In this document: positions 1 through 6,477 of the stretch, piece after piece
Layout: each line of letters begins with the position of its first letter
Position numbering within the stretch: the stretch's first letter is position 1
Assembly: GCA_024235595.1 (NCBI GenBank)
Contig: JACKMC010000002.1
Coordinates: forward strand, 1-64,000
DNA from: Zoogloeaceae bacterium
GTDB lineage: Bacteria > Pseudomonadota > Gammaproteobacteria > Burkholderiales > Rhodocyclaceae
Direction of reading: 5' to 3'
DNA: 64,000 bases
Program-made: the position numbers and the translations under genes
The notes under the pieces: model-generated
The model's database searches: none
What the model was told of the DNA's origin: nothing
The model's input: the letters and a program-made list of their open reading frames with translations, nothing else

Positions 1-1
1 C

Positions 2-253
2 CCGTTCATTGACGCTCACCTGCTCAAGAAGGTTGACGCTGCACGTAACGGCCAAGACAAGCGCCCGATCAAGACCTGGTCGCGTCGCTCCACGATTCTC
101 CCGGATTTCGTCGGGCTCACGATTGCGGTCCACAACGGCCGCCTGCATGTGCCGGTGTATATCTCCGAGAACATGGTCGGTCATAAACTCGGCGAATTCG
201 CGCTGACGCGTACCTTCAAGGGTCACGCCGCCAGCAAGAAAGCGAAGCGGTAA
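2..253 (+). CDS. rpsS: 30S ribosomal protein S19, 5'-truncated by the window edge
   Basis: The reading frame is open from base 2 and encodes the last 83 residues of S19. It begins inside the conserved PFIDAHLLKK stretch and ends GHAASKKAKR before TAA. S19 binds 16S rRNA in the 30S head with S13. Only about eight N-terminal residues lie outside the window. The S10-operon order (rpsS, rplV, rpsC, rplP, rpmC, rpsQ) continues downstream, with rplV starting 10 nt after the stop. Identity is secure from sequence and context. Confidence 0.95.
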   Translation, partial: PFIDAHLLKKVDAARNGQDKRPIKTWSRRSTILPDFVGLTIAVHNGRLHVPVYISENMVGHKLGEFALTRTFKGHAASKKAKR

Positions 254-263
254 GGGGTGAGCT

Positions 264-593
264 ATGGAAACTAAGGCCATTCTCCGCGGTGTTCGGCTGT
301 CGGCCCAGAAGGGCCGGCTTGTGGCCGATCAGATCCGCGGCATGAGGGTTGAGCAGGCGTTGAACATTCTCGCCTTCTCGCCGAAAAAGGGTGCGCAGAT
401 CATTCGCAAGGTCGTCGAATCCGCGATCGCGAACGCTGAACACAACGACGGTGCGGATATCGATGAGCTCAAGGTAAAGACGATTTACGTTGAAGAAGGC
501 ATGTCGCTCAAGCGCTTTACCGCGCGCGCGAAGGGTCGGGGCAACCGGATCCTTAAGCCGACCTGTCACATTTACCTGTCGGTCGGGGACTAA
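264..593 (+). CDS. rplV: 50S ribosomal protein L22
   Basis: This is a 109-residue protein, the usual size for L22, beginning METKAILRGVRLSAQKGRLV. L22 binds 23S rRNA and its beta hairpin lines the nascent-peptide exit tunnel; that hairpin corresponds to the segment around residues 80-100 (SLKRFTARAKGRGNRI). A purine-rich AGGGGTGA lies just before the ATG and overlaps the rpsS stop, so translation is probably coupled. rpsC follows after 9 nt. It is a member of the S10 operon, and nothing is unusual. Confidence 0.97.
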   Translation: METKAILRGVRLSAQKGRLVADQIRGMRVEQALNILAFSPKKGAQIIRKVVESAIANAEHNDGADIDELKVKTIYVEEGMSLKRFTARAKGRGNRILKPTCHIYLSVGD

Positions 594-602
594 GGAGTTC
601 GT

Positions 603-1430
603 ATGGGACAGAAGATTCATCCTACCGGGTTCCGCCTTGCGGTGACTCGTGACTGGACCTCGCGCTGGTTTGCGCCGAGCGGCGACTATTCGAAGATGCT
701 TCACGAGGACCTGAAGGTCCGCGAGTACCTCAAGAAGAAGCTGTCGCACGCCTCGGTGGCTAAAGTCTTGATCGAGCGTCCGGCGAAGAACGCTCGCATC
801 ACCCTTTTCAGCGCCCGCCCGGGTGTCGTGATCGGTAAGAAAGGTGAGGACATCGAGCTTCTCAAGCGCGACCTTCAGGGGATCATGGGCGTTCCGGTCC
901 ATGTGAACATCGAGGAAGTTCGCAAGCCCGAAGTCGATGCGCAACTGATCGCCGATTCGATCGCCCAGCAGCTTGAGCGCCGTATCATGTTCCGCCGCGC
1001 CATGAAGCGCGCGATGCAAAATGCCATGCGCCTCGGCGCCCAGGGCATCAAGATCATGAGCGCGGGTCGACTCAACGGTGCCGAGATCGCCCGTACCGAG
1101 TGGTACCGCGAGGGCCGTGTGCCGCTGCACACCTTGCGCGCCGACATCGATTATGGTGTCGCCGAGGCGAAGACGACCTACGGGATCATCGGGATCAAGG
1201 TGTGGGTCTACAAGGGCGATATTCTCGCCCGCAATGAACAGCCTGCCGCAGGTGATGCCGACACGGAAAACCGCCGCGGACGGCGTGCTCCGCGCGGCGA
1301 CAACGATCGTCCGGGCAAGCGCCCGGCACGTCGTGCCGGTGGTGAGCAAGGGGATGCCGACAAGTCCGGCAAACGCGTGAAGAAAGCAGGAGCGAATGAT
1401 GCTGCAGCCGTCGAGAAGGAAGTATCGTAA
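603..1430 (+). CDS. rpsC: 30S ribosomal protein S3 with long charged C-terminal tail
   Basis: This is a 275-residue S3. The N-terminal domain (1-105) is followed by a KH RNA-binding domain containing the GVVIGKKGEDIE loop, then the C-terminal S3 domain to about residue 215. The last 60 residues are a low-complexity Arg/Lys/Gly/Asp tail that makes it about 40 residues longer than the E. coli protein. S3 sits at the mRNA entry site of the 30S subunit. AAGGAG lies ahead of the ATG. The tail-coding region overlaps the start of rplP by 32 nt, which is longer than the usual operon overlaps. Confidence 0.97.
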   Translation: MGQKIHPTGFRLAVTRDWTSRWFAPSGDYSKMLHEDLKVREYLKKKLSHASVAKVLIERPAKNARITLFSARPGVVIGKKGEDIELLKRDLQGIMGVPVHVNIEEVRKPEVDAQLIADSIAQQLERRIMFRRAMKRAMQNAMRLGAQGIKIMSAGRLNGAEIARTEWYREGRVPLHTLRADIDYGVAEAKTTYGIIGIKVWVYKGDILARNEQPAAGDADTENRRGRRAPRGDNDRPGKRPARRAGGEQGDADKSGKRVKKAGANDAAAVEKEVS

Positions 1431-1812
1431 GGAGCAAAAAGGCCGTAACACCGGCGTTGCTACCCGCGGTACCAAGGTCAGCTTCGGCGAGTACGGACTC
1501 AAGGCAATTGGTCGCGGGCGTCTTACCGCCCGTCAGATTGAGTCTGCTCGTCGTGCGATGACCCGTCACATCAAGCGTGGTGGTCGGATCTGGATCCGGA
1601 TTTTCCCGGACAAGCCGATCTCCCGTAAGCCCGCCGAGGTTCGGATGGGTAACGGTAAGGGTAACCCTGAATACTGGGTTGCTGAAATCCAGCCCGGTAA
1701 GGTGCTGTACGAGATGGATGGCGTTGACGAAACGCTCGCACGCGAGGCCTTTCGCCTCGCAGCGGCCAAGCTGCCGCTTGCGACGACCTTCGTGACGCGT
1801 CAGGTGGGGTGA
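1399..1812 (+). CDS. rplP: 50S ribosomal protein L16
   Basis: L16 (137 aa) starts MLQPSRRKYRKEQKGRNTG, the canonical N-terminus. Two ATG codons are adjacent, at 1396 and 1399. The second is chosen because family members begin MLQP and because AGGAG (about 1388-1392) is better spaced from it. L16 binds 23S and 5S rRNA near the A site and organises the peptidyl-transferase centre. The gene begins inside the rpsC reading frame and its TGA is next to the rpmC start region, so the three are tightly coupled. Confidence 0.96.
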   Translation: MLQPSRRKYRKEQKGRNTGVATRGTKVSFGEYGLKAIGRGRLTARQIESARRAMTRHIKRGGRIWIRIFPDKPISRKPAEVRMGNGKGNPEYWVAEIQPGKVLYEMDGVDETLAREAFRLAAAKLPLATTFVTRQVG

Positions 1813-1814
1813 TC

Positions 1815-2009
1815 ATGAAAGCGAGCGAACTCCGCGCCAAGGGCGCGACAGAACTCAACAAGGAGTTGCTTGACCTGTTGAAGGCGCAGTTCAGTCTGCG
1901 CATGCAGCACGCGACTCAGCAGCTCGGCAATCCCGGCCAGCTGAAGACGGTGCGCAGGGACATCGCGCGTGTGCGCATGGTCCTGGCAGAGAAGGCGGTA
2001 CAGAAATGA
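1815..2009 (+). CDS. rpmC: 50S ribosomal protein L29
   Basis: This small L29 (64 aa) starts MKASELRAKG and has the two-helix character of the family, including RDIARVRMVLAEK near the C-terminus. ATG at 1815 is preferred to an in-frame GTG at 1809: it gives the usual N-terminus and leaves GGTGGGG as ribosome-binding site. L29 lies at the tunnel exit beside L23. Its stop overlaps the rpsQ start in an ATGA quartet (2006-2009). Confidence 0.95.
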   Translation: MKASELRAKGATELNKELLDLLKAQFSLRMQHATQQLGNPGQLKTVRRDIARVRMVLAEKAVQK

Positions 2010-2281
2010 CTGAGCAGATAGAAGCTGGTTCGTGTACGCGTACCCTCGTCGGGCGCGTGGTAAGCGACAAGATGGACAAGACTGTGACCGTGGTGGTCGA
2101 GCGTCGTGTGAAGCACCCGCTGTATGGAAAGGTGATCACCCGTAGCGCGAAATATCACGCGCACATCGAAGACGGTAGCGCGTCGCAAGGTGACCTGGTG
2201 GAGATCACGGAATGCCGTCCGATCTCGAAGACCAAGGCCTGGAAAGTTACGCGCGTAGTCGAGAAGGCTCGCCTGGTCTAA
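2006..2281 (+). CDS. rpsQ: 30S ribosomal protein S17
   Basis: S17 (91 aa) has the OB-fold signature RTLVGRVVSDKMDKTVTVVV followed by HPLYGKVI and the YHAH segment. It is a primary 16S rRNA-binding protein of the 30S body. The start overlaps the rpmC stop by 4 nt. It is the last gene of the S10 operon: a 148-nt spacer with a clear promoter separates it from rplN, as in E. coli, where the S10 and spc operons divide at the same point. Confidence 0.96.
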   Translation: MTEQIEAGSCTRTLVGRVVSDKMDKTVTVVVERRVKHPLYGKVITRSAKYHAHIEDGSASQGDLVEITECRPISKTKAWKVTRVVEKARLV

Positions 2282-2304
2282 TTGTTATTGGACCGGCTGG
2301 AAGA

Positions 2305-2334
2305 AACTGCTTGGCAGGAGACTGTCAAGCAGTT
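2305..2334. repeat. Perfect 13-bp inverted repeat with GAGA loop over the spc promoter
   Basis: Arms AACTGCTTGGCAG (2305-2317) and CTGTCAAGCAGTT (2322-2334) pair over 13 positions with one G-T wobble and leave the tetraloop GAGA (2318-2321). The structure ends exactly at the first base of the -10 element and contains the -35. No T-run follows, so a simple terminator is not obvious. It could be an RNA hairpin at the end of S10-operon transcripts or a DNA operator. Confidence 0.7.
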
Positions 2335-2339
2335 ATACT
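2311..2339 (+). promoter_or_regulatory. Sigma70-type promoter of the spc operon
   Basis: TTGGCA (2311-2316) and TATACT (2334-2339) are separated by exactly 17 nt, giving 5/6 matches at each hexamer. Transcription should begin near 2346, about 84 nt before rplN. The location between rpsQ and rplN matches that of E. coli P-spc. The -35 and spacer lie inside a 30-bp palindrome. Confidence 0.7.
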
Positions 2340-2352
2340 TTGCAGTCTTTGC

Positions 2353-2387
2353 GGCCCGTCCGGGTCGTAATCCTACCCAGACGGGTT
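2353..2387 (+). promoter_or_regulatory. Hairpin in the rplN leader
   Basis: GGCCCGTC (2353-2360) and GACGGGTT (2380-2387) can form an 8-bp stem, with two G-T pairs at the base, in the leader of the predicted spc transcript. The stem is followed by a purine-rich tract and rplN. It could have a role in mRNA stability or autoregulation, but no known ribosomal-protein target was recognised. Confidence 0.4.
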
Positions 2388-2429
2388 CCAAGACTGACCG
2401 CGCCGCGGATTAAGTTGGAGAGTTAATCA

Positions 2430-2798
2430 ATGATTCAAATGCAGACTGTCCTTAACGTCGCCGACAACACCGGCGCGCGTTCTGTGATGTGCATCAAGGT
2501 GCTCGGCGGCTCCAAGCGGCGCTATGCAGGCATTGGCGACATCATCAAGGTGTCGATCAAGGATGCCGCGCCTCGCGGACGGGTAAAGAAGGGCGACGTA
2601 TACAACGCCGTGGTGGTTCGTACCGCCAAGGGTGTTCGCCGTCCCGACGGATCGCTCGTCAAGTTCGATGGCAACGCCGCCGTGTTGCTCAATACCAAGC
2701 TGGAGCCGATTGGCACCCGTATCTTCGGGCCGGTGACGCGTGAACTGCGTACCGAGCGTTTCATGAAGATCGTGTCCCTGGCGCCGGAAGTACTCTGA
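2430..2798 (+). CDS. rplN: 50S ribosomal protein L14
   Basis: L14 (122 aa, standard length) begins MIQMQTVLNVADNTGARSVM and ends ERFMKIVSLAPEVL. It carries the KGVRRPDGS segment and the family's beta-barrel sequence. L14 binds 23S rRNA and forms an intersubunit bridge with helix 44 of 16S rRNA; it is also the binding site of RsfS. It is the first gene of the spc operon, with its own promoter at 2311-2339 and a GGAGA ribosome-binding site. rplX follows after 8 nt. Confidence 0.97.
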   Translation: MIQMQTVLNVADNTGARSVMCIKVLGGSKRRYAGIGDIIKVSIKDAAPRGRVKKGDVYNAVVVRTAKGVRRPDGSLVKFDGNAAVLLNTKLEPIGTRIFGPVTRELRTERFMKIVSLAPEVL

Positions 2799-2806
2799 GG
2801 TTGGCG

Positions 2807-3124
2807 ATGAACAAGATTCGCAAAGGTGACGAGGTTGTGATCCTCGCTGGCAAGGATCGTGGGCGTCGCGGTGCGGTCCTGCGTCGCGTCGATGACGAAC
2901 ATGTCGTGGTTGAAGGAATCAACCGCGTCAAGAAGCATGTTCGCCCGAACCCGATGAAGGGTCAGGTTGGTGGCATTGTCGAGAAGGAAATGCCGATCAA
3001 TGTGTCCAACGTGGCGCTGTTCAATCCCGCAACGCAAAAGGCCGACCGCGTCGGCATCAAGGTGCTTGAGGACGGCCGCAAGGTTCGCTTCTTCAAGTCC
3101 AATGGCGAAGTGGTTGAGGCTTAA
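2807..3124 (+). CDS. rplX: 50S ribosomal protein L24
   Basis: L24 (105 aa) starts MNKIRKGDEVVILAGKDRGR, which includes the KOW motif. ATG at 2807 is chosen over TTG at 2801 because TGAGG (2796-2800) then lies six bases upstream and the N-terminus matches the family. L24 initiates 50S assembly by binding the 5' region of 23S rRNA. rplE starts 9 nt downstream, with its AAGGA ribosome-binding site overlapping the rplX stop. Confidence 0.96.
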   Translation: MNKIRKGDEVVILAGKDRGRRGAVLRRVDDEHVVVEGINRVKKHVRPNPMKGQVGGIVEKEMPINVSNVALFNPATQKADRVGIKVLEDGRKVRFFKSNGEVVEA

Positions 3125-3133
3125 GGATAGACA

Positions 3134-3673
3134 ATGGCCCGCTTGCAAGATTTCTACAAGGAAACGGTTGTGCCCCAACTGCTCGAGCAGTTTGGCTACA
3201 AGACCGTTATGGAAGTGCCCCGCATCACCAAGATCACCCTGAACATGGGTGTCGGCGAAGCGGTCGGTGACAAGAAGATCCTCGATAACGCGATTGGCGA
3301 CATGACCAAGATCGCCGGCCAGAAGCCCGTTGCGACGAAGGCTCGGAAGTCGATCGCAGGCTTCAAGATCCGTGATGGTTATCCGATCGGCTGCATGGTG
3401 ACCCTGCGCGGGCCGCGAATGTTCGAATTCTTTGATCGCCTGGTGACTGTTGCCATGCCGCGTATCCGTGACTTCCGCGGTATCGCATCGAAGGGTTTCG
3501 ATGGTCGCGGCAATTACAACCTCGGTGTGAAAGAGCAGATCATTTTCCCCGAGATTGAGTACGACAAGATCGACGCGCTTCGGGGGATGAATATCAGCAT
3601 CACCACCACCGCGAAGACCGATGAAGAAGCGCGGGCCCTGCTGGCCGCGTTCAAGTTCCCGTTCAAGAATTGA
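3134..3673 (+). CDS. rplE: 50S ribosomal protein L5
   Basis: L5 (179 aa, exactly the E. coli length) contains the diagnostic PRITKITLNMGVGEA and the GRGNYNLGVKEQIIFPEI segment. It binds 5S rRNA with L18 and contacts S13 and the P-site tRNA from the central protuberance. In E. coli the start of rplE mRNA is the S8 target for feedback on the spc operon; no such structure was demonstrated here. rpsN follows after 7 nt. Confidence 0.97.
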   Translation: MARLQDFYKETVVPQLLEQFGYKTVMEVPRITKITLNMGVGEAVGDKKILDNAIGDMTKIAGQKPVATKARKSIAGFKIRDGYPIGCMVTLRGPRMFEFFDRLVTVAMPRIRDFRGIASKGFDGRGNYNLGVKEQIIFPEIEYDKIDALRGMNISITTTAKTDEEARALLAAFKFPFKN

Positions 3674-3680
3674 GGGTGAT

Positions 3681-3986
3681 ATGGCGAAACTGGCCCTGAT
3701 CAACCGCGAGGAGAAGCGTGCCAAGCTGGCGGCGAAGTACGCTGCCAAGCGTGCGGCGCTTGTCGCTCAGATCAACGACTCCGGACTGTCCGAAGAAGAT
3801 CGGATGGCGGCGCGTCTCAAGCTGCAGCAACTCCCGCGTAACGCGAGTCCGTCCCGGCAGCGCAACCGCTGTGCCTTGACTGGGCGTCCGCGTGGTGTTT
3901 TCCGTAAGTTCGGTCTGTGCCGTAACAAGCTGCGCGAGATTGCCTTCCGCGGTGAAGTTCCCGGAATGACCAAGGCGAGCTGGTAA
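3681..3986 (+). CDS. rpsN: 30S ribosomal protein S14, zinc-independent form
   Basis: S14 (101 aa) begins MAKLALINREEKRAKLAAKY and ends REIAFRGEVPGMTKASW. It is the long zinc-free type: there is no CxxC...CxxC pattern in the core RNRCALTGRPRGVFRKFGLC. The ATG at 3681 has GAGGGTGA just upstream and lies seven bases after the rplE stop. S14 assembles late into the 30S head near S10 and S3. No second zinc-binding S14 gene is present in the window. Confidence 0.96.
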   Translation: MAKLALINREEKRAKLAAKYAAKRAALVAQINDSGLSEEDRMAARLKLQQLPRNASPSRQRNRCALTGRPRGVFRKFGLCRNKLREIAFRGEVPGMTKASW

Positions 3987-3996
3987 GGAGAGAATT

Positions 3997-4392
3997 ATGA
4001 GTATGTCCGATCCGATCGCCGATATGCTGACCCGCATCCGTAACGGTCAGCAGGCACAGAAGTCTACCGTCACGATGCCTTCTTCGAAACTGAAGATGGC
4101 CATCGCCAAGGTGCTCAAGGACGAAGGCTATATCGACGATTTCGCAGTGCGTGCCGAAGCCGGCAAGCCGGAGCTCGATGTCGCACTCAAGTACTATGCC
4201 GGTCGCCCCGTCATTGAGCGTATCGAGCGAGTCAGTCGTCCTGGTCTGCGCGTCTACAAGGGTAGCGGCGAGCTGCCGCGGGTCATGAACGGCCTCGGTG
4301 TGGCGATCGTGTCCACGCCCAAGGGCGTGATGACTGATCGTGCAGCACGCGCCAGCAGGGTTGGCGGCGAAGTGCTCTGCATCGTCGCATAA
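3997..4392 (+). CDS. rpsH: 30S ribosomal protein S8
   Basis: S8 (131 aa) starts MSMSDPIADMLTRIRNGQ and ends in the conserved GLGVAIVSTPKGVMTDRAAR...GGEVLCIVA. A second in-frame ATG at 4003 would give the E. coli-like MSDPIADML; the first is kept because AAGGAG lies close upstream. S8 binds the central domain of 16S rRNA and in E. coli represses spc translation. rplF follows after 13 nt. Confidence 0.96.
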   Translation: MSMSDPIADMLTRIRNGQQAQKSTVTMPSSKLKMAIAKVLKDEGYIDDFAVRAEAGKPELDVALKYYAGRPVIERIERVSRPGLRVYKGSGELPRVMNGLGVAIVSTPKGVMTDRAARASRVGGEVLCIVA

Positions 4393-4405
4393 GGGAGGCT
4401 GAACA

Positions 4406-4939
4406 ATGTCTCGTGTAGCAAAGAATCCCGTCGCCTTGCCCGCTGGTGTCGAGTTCAAGAACGACGCTGGAGTGATCTCGATCAAGGGGCCGCTGGGCAC
4501 CCTGATGCAGAGGGCTGTTCCGGCTGTCAAGGTCGAGCTCGAGGATGGCGCAGTGGTGTGCCGTGCCGTCGAAGGCGTTGCCAATGCAAACGCCTTGTCG
4601 GGCACCTATCGTGCGCTCGTCAATAACATGGTGACCGGTGTTTCGAAGGGTTTCGAGCGCAAGCTCACCCTCGTTGGCGTCGGTTATCGTGCCCAGGCAC
4701 AAGGCGACAAGCTCAATCTGACGCTCGGTTTCTCGCATCCGGTGGTCCACCAGATGCCGGCTGGCGTGAAGGTGGAAACCCCCACCCAGACCGAGATTGT
4801 TATCAAGGGTACCGACAAGCAACAGGTCGGCCAGGTCGCTGCAGAAGTGCGCGCCTACCGGCAACCCGAGCCTTACAAGGGCAAGGGCGTCCGTTATTCG
4901 GACGAGGTTGTGGTGCTCAAGGAAACCAAGAAGAAGTAA
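4406..4939 (+). CDS. rplF: 50S ribosomal protein L6
   Basis: L6 (177 aa) has the two repeated alpha/beta domains of the family: MSRVAKNPVALPAGV at the start and the C-terminal signature QPEPYKGKGVRYSDE around residues 150-164. It contacts the sarcin-ricin loop region of 23S rRNA near the factor-binding site. GGGAGG precedes the ATG. rplR follows after 12 nt. Nothing is unusual. Confidence 0.97.
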   Translation: MSRVAKNPVALPAGVEFKNDAGVISIKGPLGTLMQRAVPAVKVELEDGAVVCRAVEGVANANALSGTYRALVNNMVTGVSKGFERKLTLVGVGYRAQAQGDKLNLTLGFSHPVVHQMPAGVKVETPTQTEIVIKGTDKQQVGQVAAEVRAYRQPEPYKGKGVRYSDEVVVLKETKKK

Positions 4940-4951
4940 GGGCTGGCACTC

Positions 4952-5305
4952 ATGAACAAGAAAGTCGCGCGTTTGCGCCGGGCACGTAAAACCCGTGCCA
5001 AGATTGCGGAACTTAAGGCTGTCCGTCTGACCGTCCTTCGTTCCAATTGCCACATTTACGCCCAGATTATCTCCGGTTGCGGTTCCAGGGTGCTCGCTGC
5101 TGCGTCCACCGTGGAAGCCGAAGTGCGTAGCCAGATCCCGAACGGCGGCAACGTCAAGGCTGCCGAATCCGTGGGCAAACTGATTGCCGAGCGCGCCAAG
5201 GCCGCGGGCATCGAGTCGGTGTCGTTTGACCGTGCCGGCTTCCACTATCACGGCCGGGTCAAGGCCTTGGCTGAAGCCGCTCGCGAAGGCGGCCTCAAGT
5301 TCTAA
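4952..5305 (+). CDS. rplR: 50S ribosomal protein L18
   Basis: L18 (117 aa) begins MNKKVARLRRARKTRAKI, the basic N-terminal arm that binds 5S rRNA, and ends FDRAGFHYHGRVKALAEAAREGGLKF, the family C-terminus. With L5 it carries 5S rRNA into the central protuberance. It has the expected length, is the ninth member of the spc operon in the usual order, and is followed by rpsE after 12 nt. Confidence 0.97.
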   Translation: MNKKVARLRRARKTRAKIAELKAVRLTVLRSNCHIYAQIISGCGSRVLAAASTVEAEVRSQIPNGGNVKAAESVGKLIAERAKAAGIESVSFDRAGFHYHGRVKALAEAAREGGLKF

Positions 5306-5317
5306 GCGAGGAAGGCA

Positions 5318-5842
5318 ATGGCTAAGCAGCAAAGCAGAAAACCGCAGGTGGCCGACGAGCGTGATGACGGTCTGCGGGAAAAGATGGTCGCGATCAATCG
5401 CGTCACCAAGGTTGTGAAGGGCGGCCGGATTCTCGGCTTCGCGGCGCTGACCGTGGTGGGCGATGGTGACGGCGGCATCGGCATGGGCAAGGGCAAGGCG
5501 CGCGAAGTGCCGGTTGCCGTGCAAAAGGCCATGGACGAAGCGCGCCGCAAGCTGGTGAAGGTTTCGCTCAAGGGCGGCACGCTGCATCACACCGTCGTGG
5601 GCAAGCACGGCGCGGCTTCCGTGTTGATGCAGCCGGCTCCTACCGGTACCGGCATCATTGCGGGTGGCCCGATGCGTGCGGTGTTTGAGGTGATGGGCGT
5701 AACCGACATCATCTGCAAGTGCCTCGGATCGACCAATCCCTACAACGTGGTGCGTGCGACCCTGAACGGTCTGACCGCCGTGAATAGCCCGTCGGATATT
5801 GCTGCCAAGCGTGGCAAGTCCGTCGAAGAGATTCTGGGGTAA
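5318..5842 (+). CDS. rpsE: 30S ribosomal protein S5
   Basis: S5 (174 aa, a few residues longer than E. coli) carries the double-stranded RNA-binding-like N-domain with REKMVAINRVTKVVKGGR and FAALTVVGDGDGGIGMGKGK, then the C-domain with PTGTGIIAGGPMRAV and KCLGSTNPYNVVRATL. It lies at the mRNA entry channel and affects decoding fidelity. The spectinomycin-contacting loop (VKGGR) is wild type. rpmD follows after 2 nt. Confidence 0.97.
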   Translation: MAKQQSRKPQVADERDDGLREKMVAINRVTKVVKGGRILGFAALTVVGDGDGGIGMGKGKAREVPVAVQKAMDEARRKLVKVSLKGGTLHHTVVGKHGAASVLMQPAPTGTGIIAGGPMRAVFEVMGVTDIICKCLGSTNPYNVVRATLNGLTAVNSPSDIAAKRGKSVEEILG

Positions 5843-5844
5843 CC

Positions 5845-6027
5845 ATGTCTGACAAGAAAGTGAAAGTCACGTTGGTGAAAAGCGTGATCGGTACCAAGCA
5901 ATCGCATCGTGCGACCGTTCGTGGCCTGGGGCTTCGTAAGCTCCACCAGGCGGTCGAGCTGGAAGATACTGCAGCGGTACGCGGCATGATCAACAAGGTT
6001 TCGTACCTGCTGAAGTGGGAGTCCTGA
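5845..6027 (+). CDS. rpmD: 50S ribosomal protein L30
   Basis: L30 (60 aa) reads MSDKKVKVTLVKSVIGTKQS, followed by HRATVRGLGLRKLHQAVE and a C-terminal MINKVSYLLKWE. That is the short bacterial form with the family's ferredoxin-like fold. It binds 23S rRNA. Spacing to rpsE is 2 nt and to rplO 1 nt, so all three are translationally coupled. Confidence 0.96.
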   Translation: MSDKKVKVTLVKSVIGTKQSHRATVRGLGLRKLHQAVELEDTAAVRGMINKVSYLLKWES

Positions 6028-6028
6028 G

Positions 6029-6466
6029 ATGAGATTGAATTCCATCAAGCCGGCCGCCGGCTCCAAATCCGCCGCCAAGCGCGTCGGACGCGGTATCGGC
6101 AGCGGCCTGGGCAAGACCTGTGGTCGCGGCCACAAGGGTCAGAAGTCGCGTGCCGGGGGTTTCCACAAGACCGGTTTCGAGGGCGGTCAAATGCCGCTGC
6201 AGCGGCGGCTTCCCAAGCGTGGTTTCGTGTCCCTGACGCGTGCCCGCAACGTCGAGGTTCGCCTGTCCGAACTCGCTCTGCTGCCGATCGAGGATGTCGA
6301 TCTTCTGTCGCTCAAGCAGGCCGGTCTGGTCGCGGGCGATGCATTGGCTGCGAAAGTGGTTCTTTCGGGCAGCATCGAGAAAAAAGTGAACCTTCGGGGC
6401 GTTGGCGCTACCAAGGGTGCGCGCGCCGCCATTGAGGCGGCGGGCGGCTCGGTGGCTGCCGAATAA
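6029..6466 (+). CDS. rplO: 50S ribosomal protein L15
   Basis: L15 (145 aa) begins MRLNSIKPAAGSKSAAKRVG and has the Gly/Arg-rich N-terminal extension GRGIGSGLGKTCGRGHKGQKSR, then the globular C-domain. It binds 23S rRNA late in 50S assembly. The ATG is one base beyond the rpmD stop. secY begins 11 nt after its TAA, as in the spc operon of other Proteobacteria. Confidence 0.97.
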   Translation: MRLNSIKPAAGSKSAAKRVGRGIGSGLGKTCGRGHKGQKSRAGGFHKTGFEGGQMPLQRRLPKRGFVSLTRARNVEVRLSELALLPIEDVDLLSLKQAGLVAGDALAAKVVLSGSIEKKVNLRGVGATKGARAAIEAAGGSVAAE

Positions 6467-6477
6467 GGTTCGACGAC

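Noticed and set aside
216..1502. 428-codon antisense open frame across rplV-rpsC
   Set aside because: It lies wholly opposite well-identified ribosomal genes and its translation has no family features; it is a GC-rich codon-bias artefact.
2305..2334. The palindrome as a simple rho-independent terminator of the S10 operon
   Set aside because: No T-run follows the stem, and the following bases form the -10 of a strong promoter.
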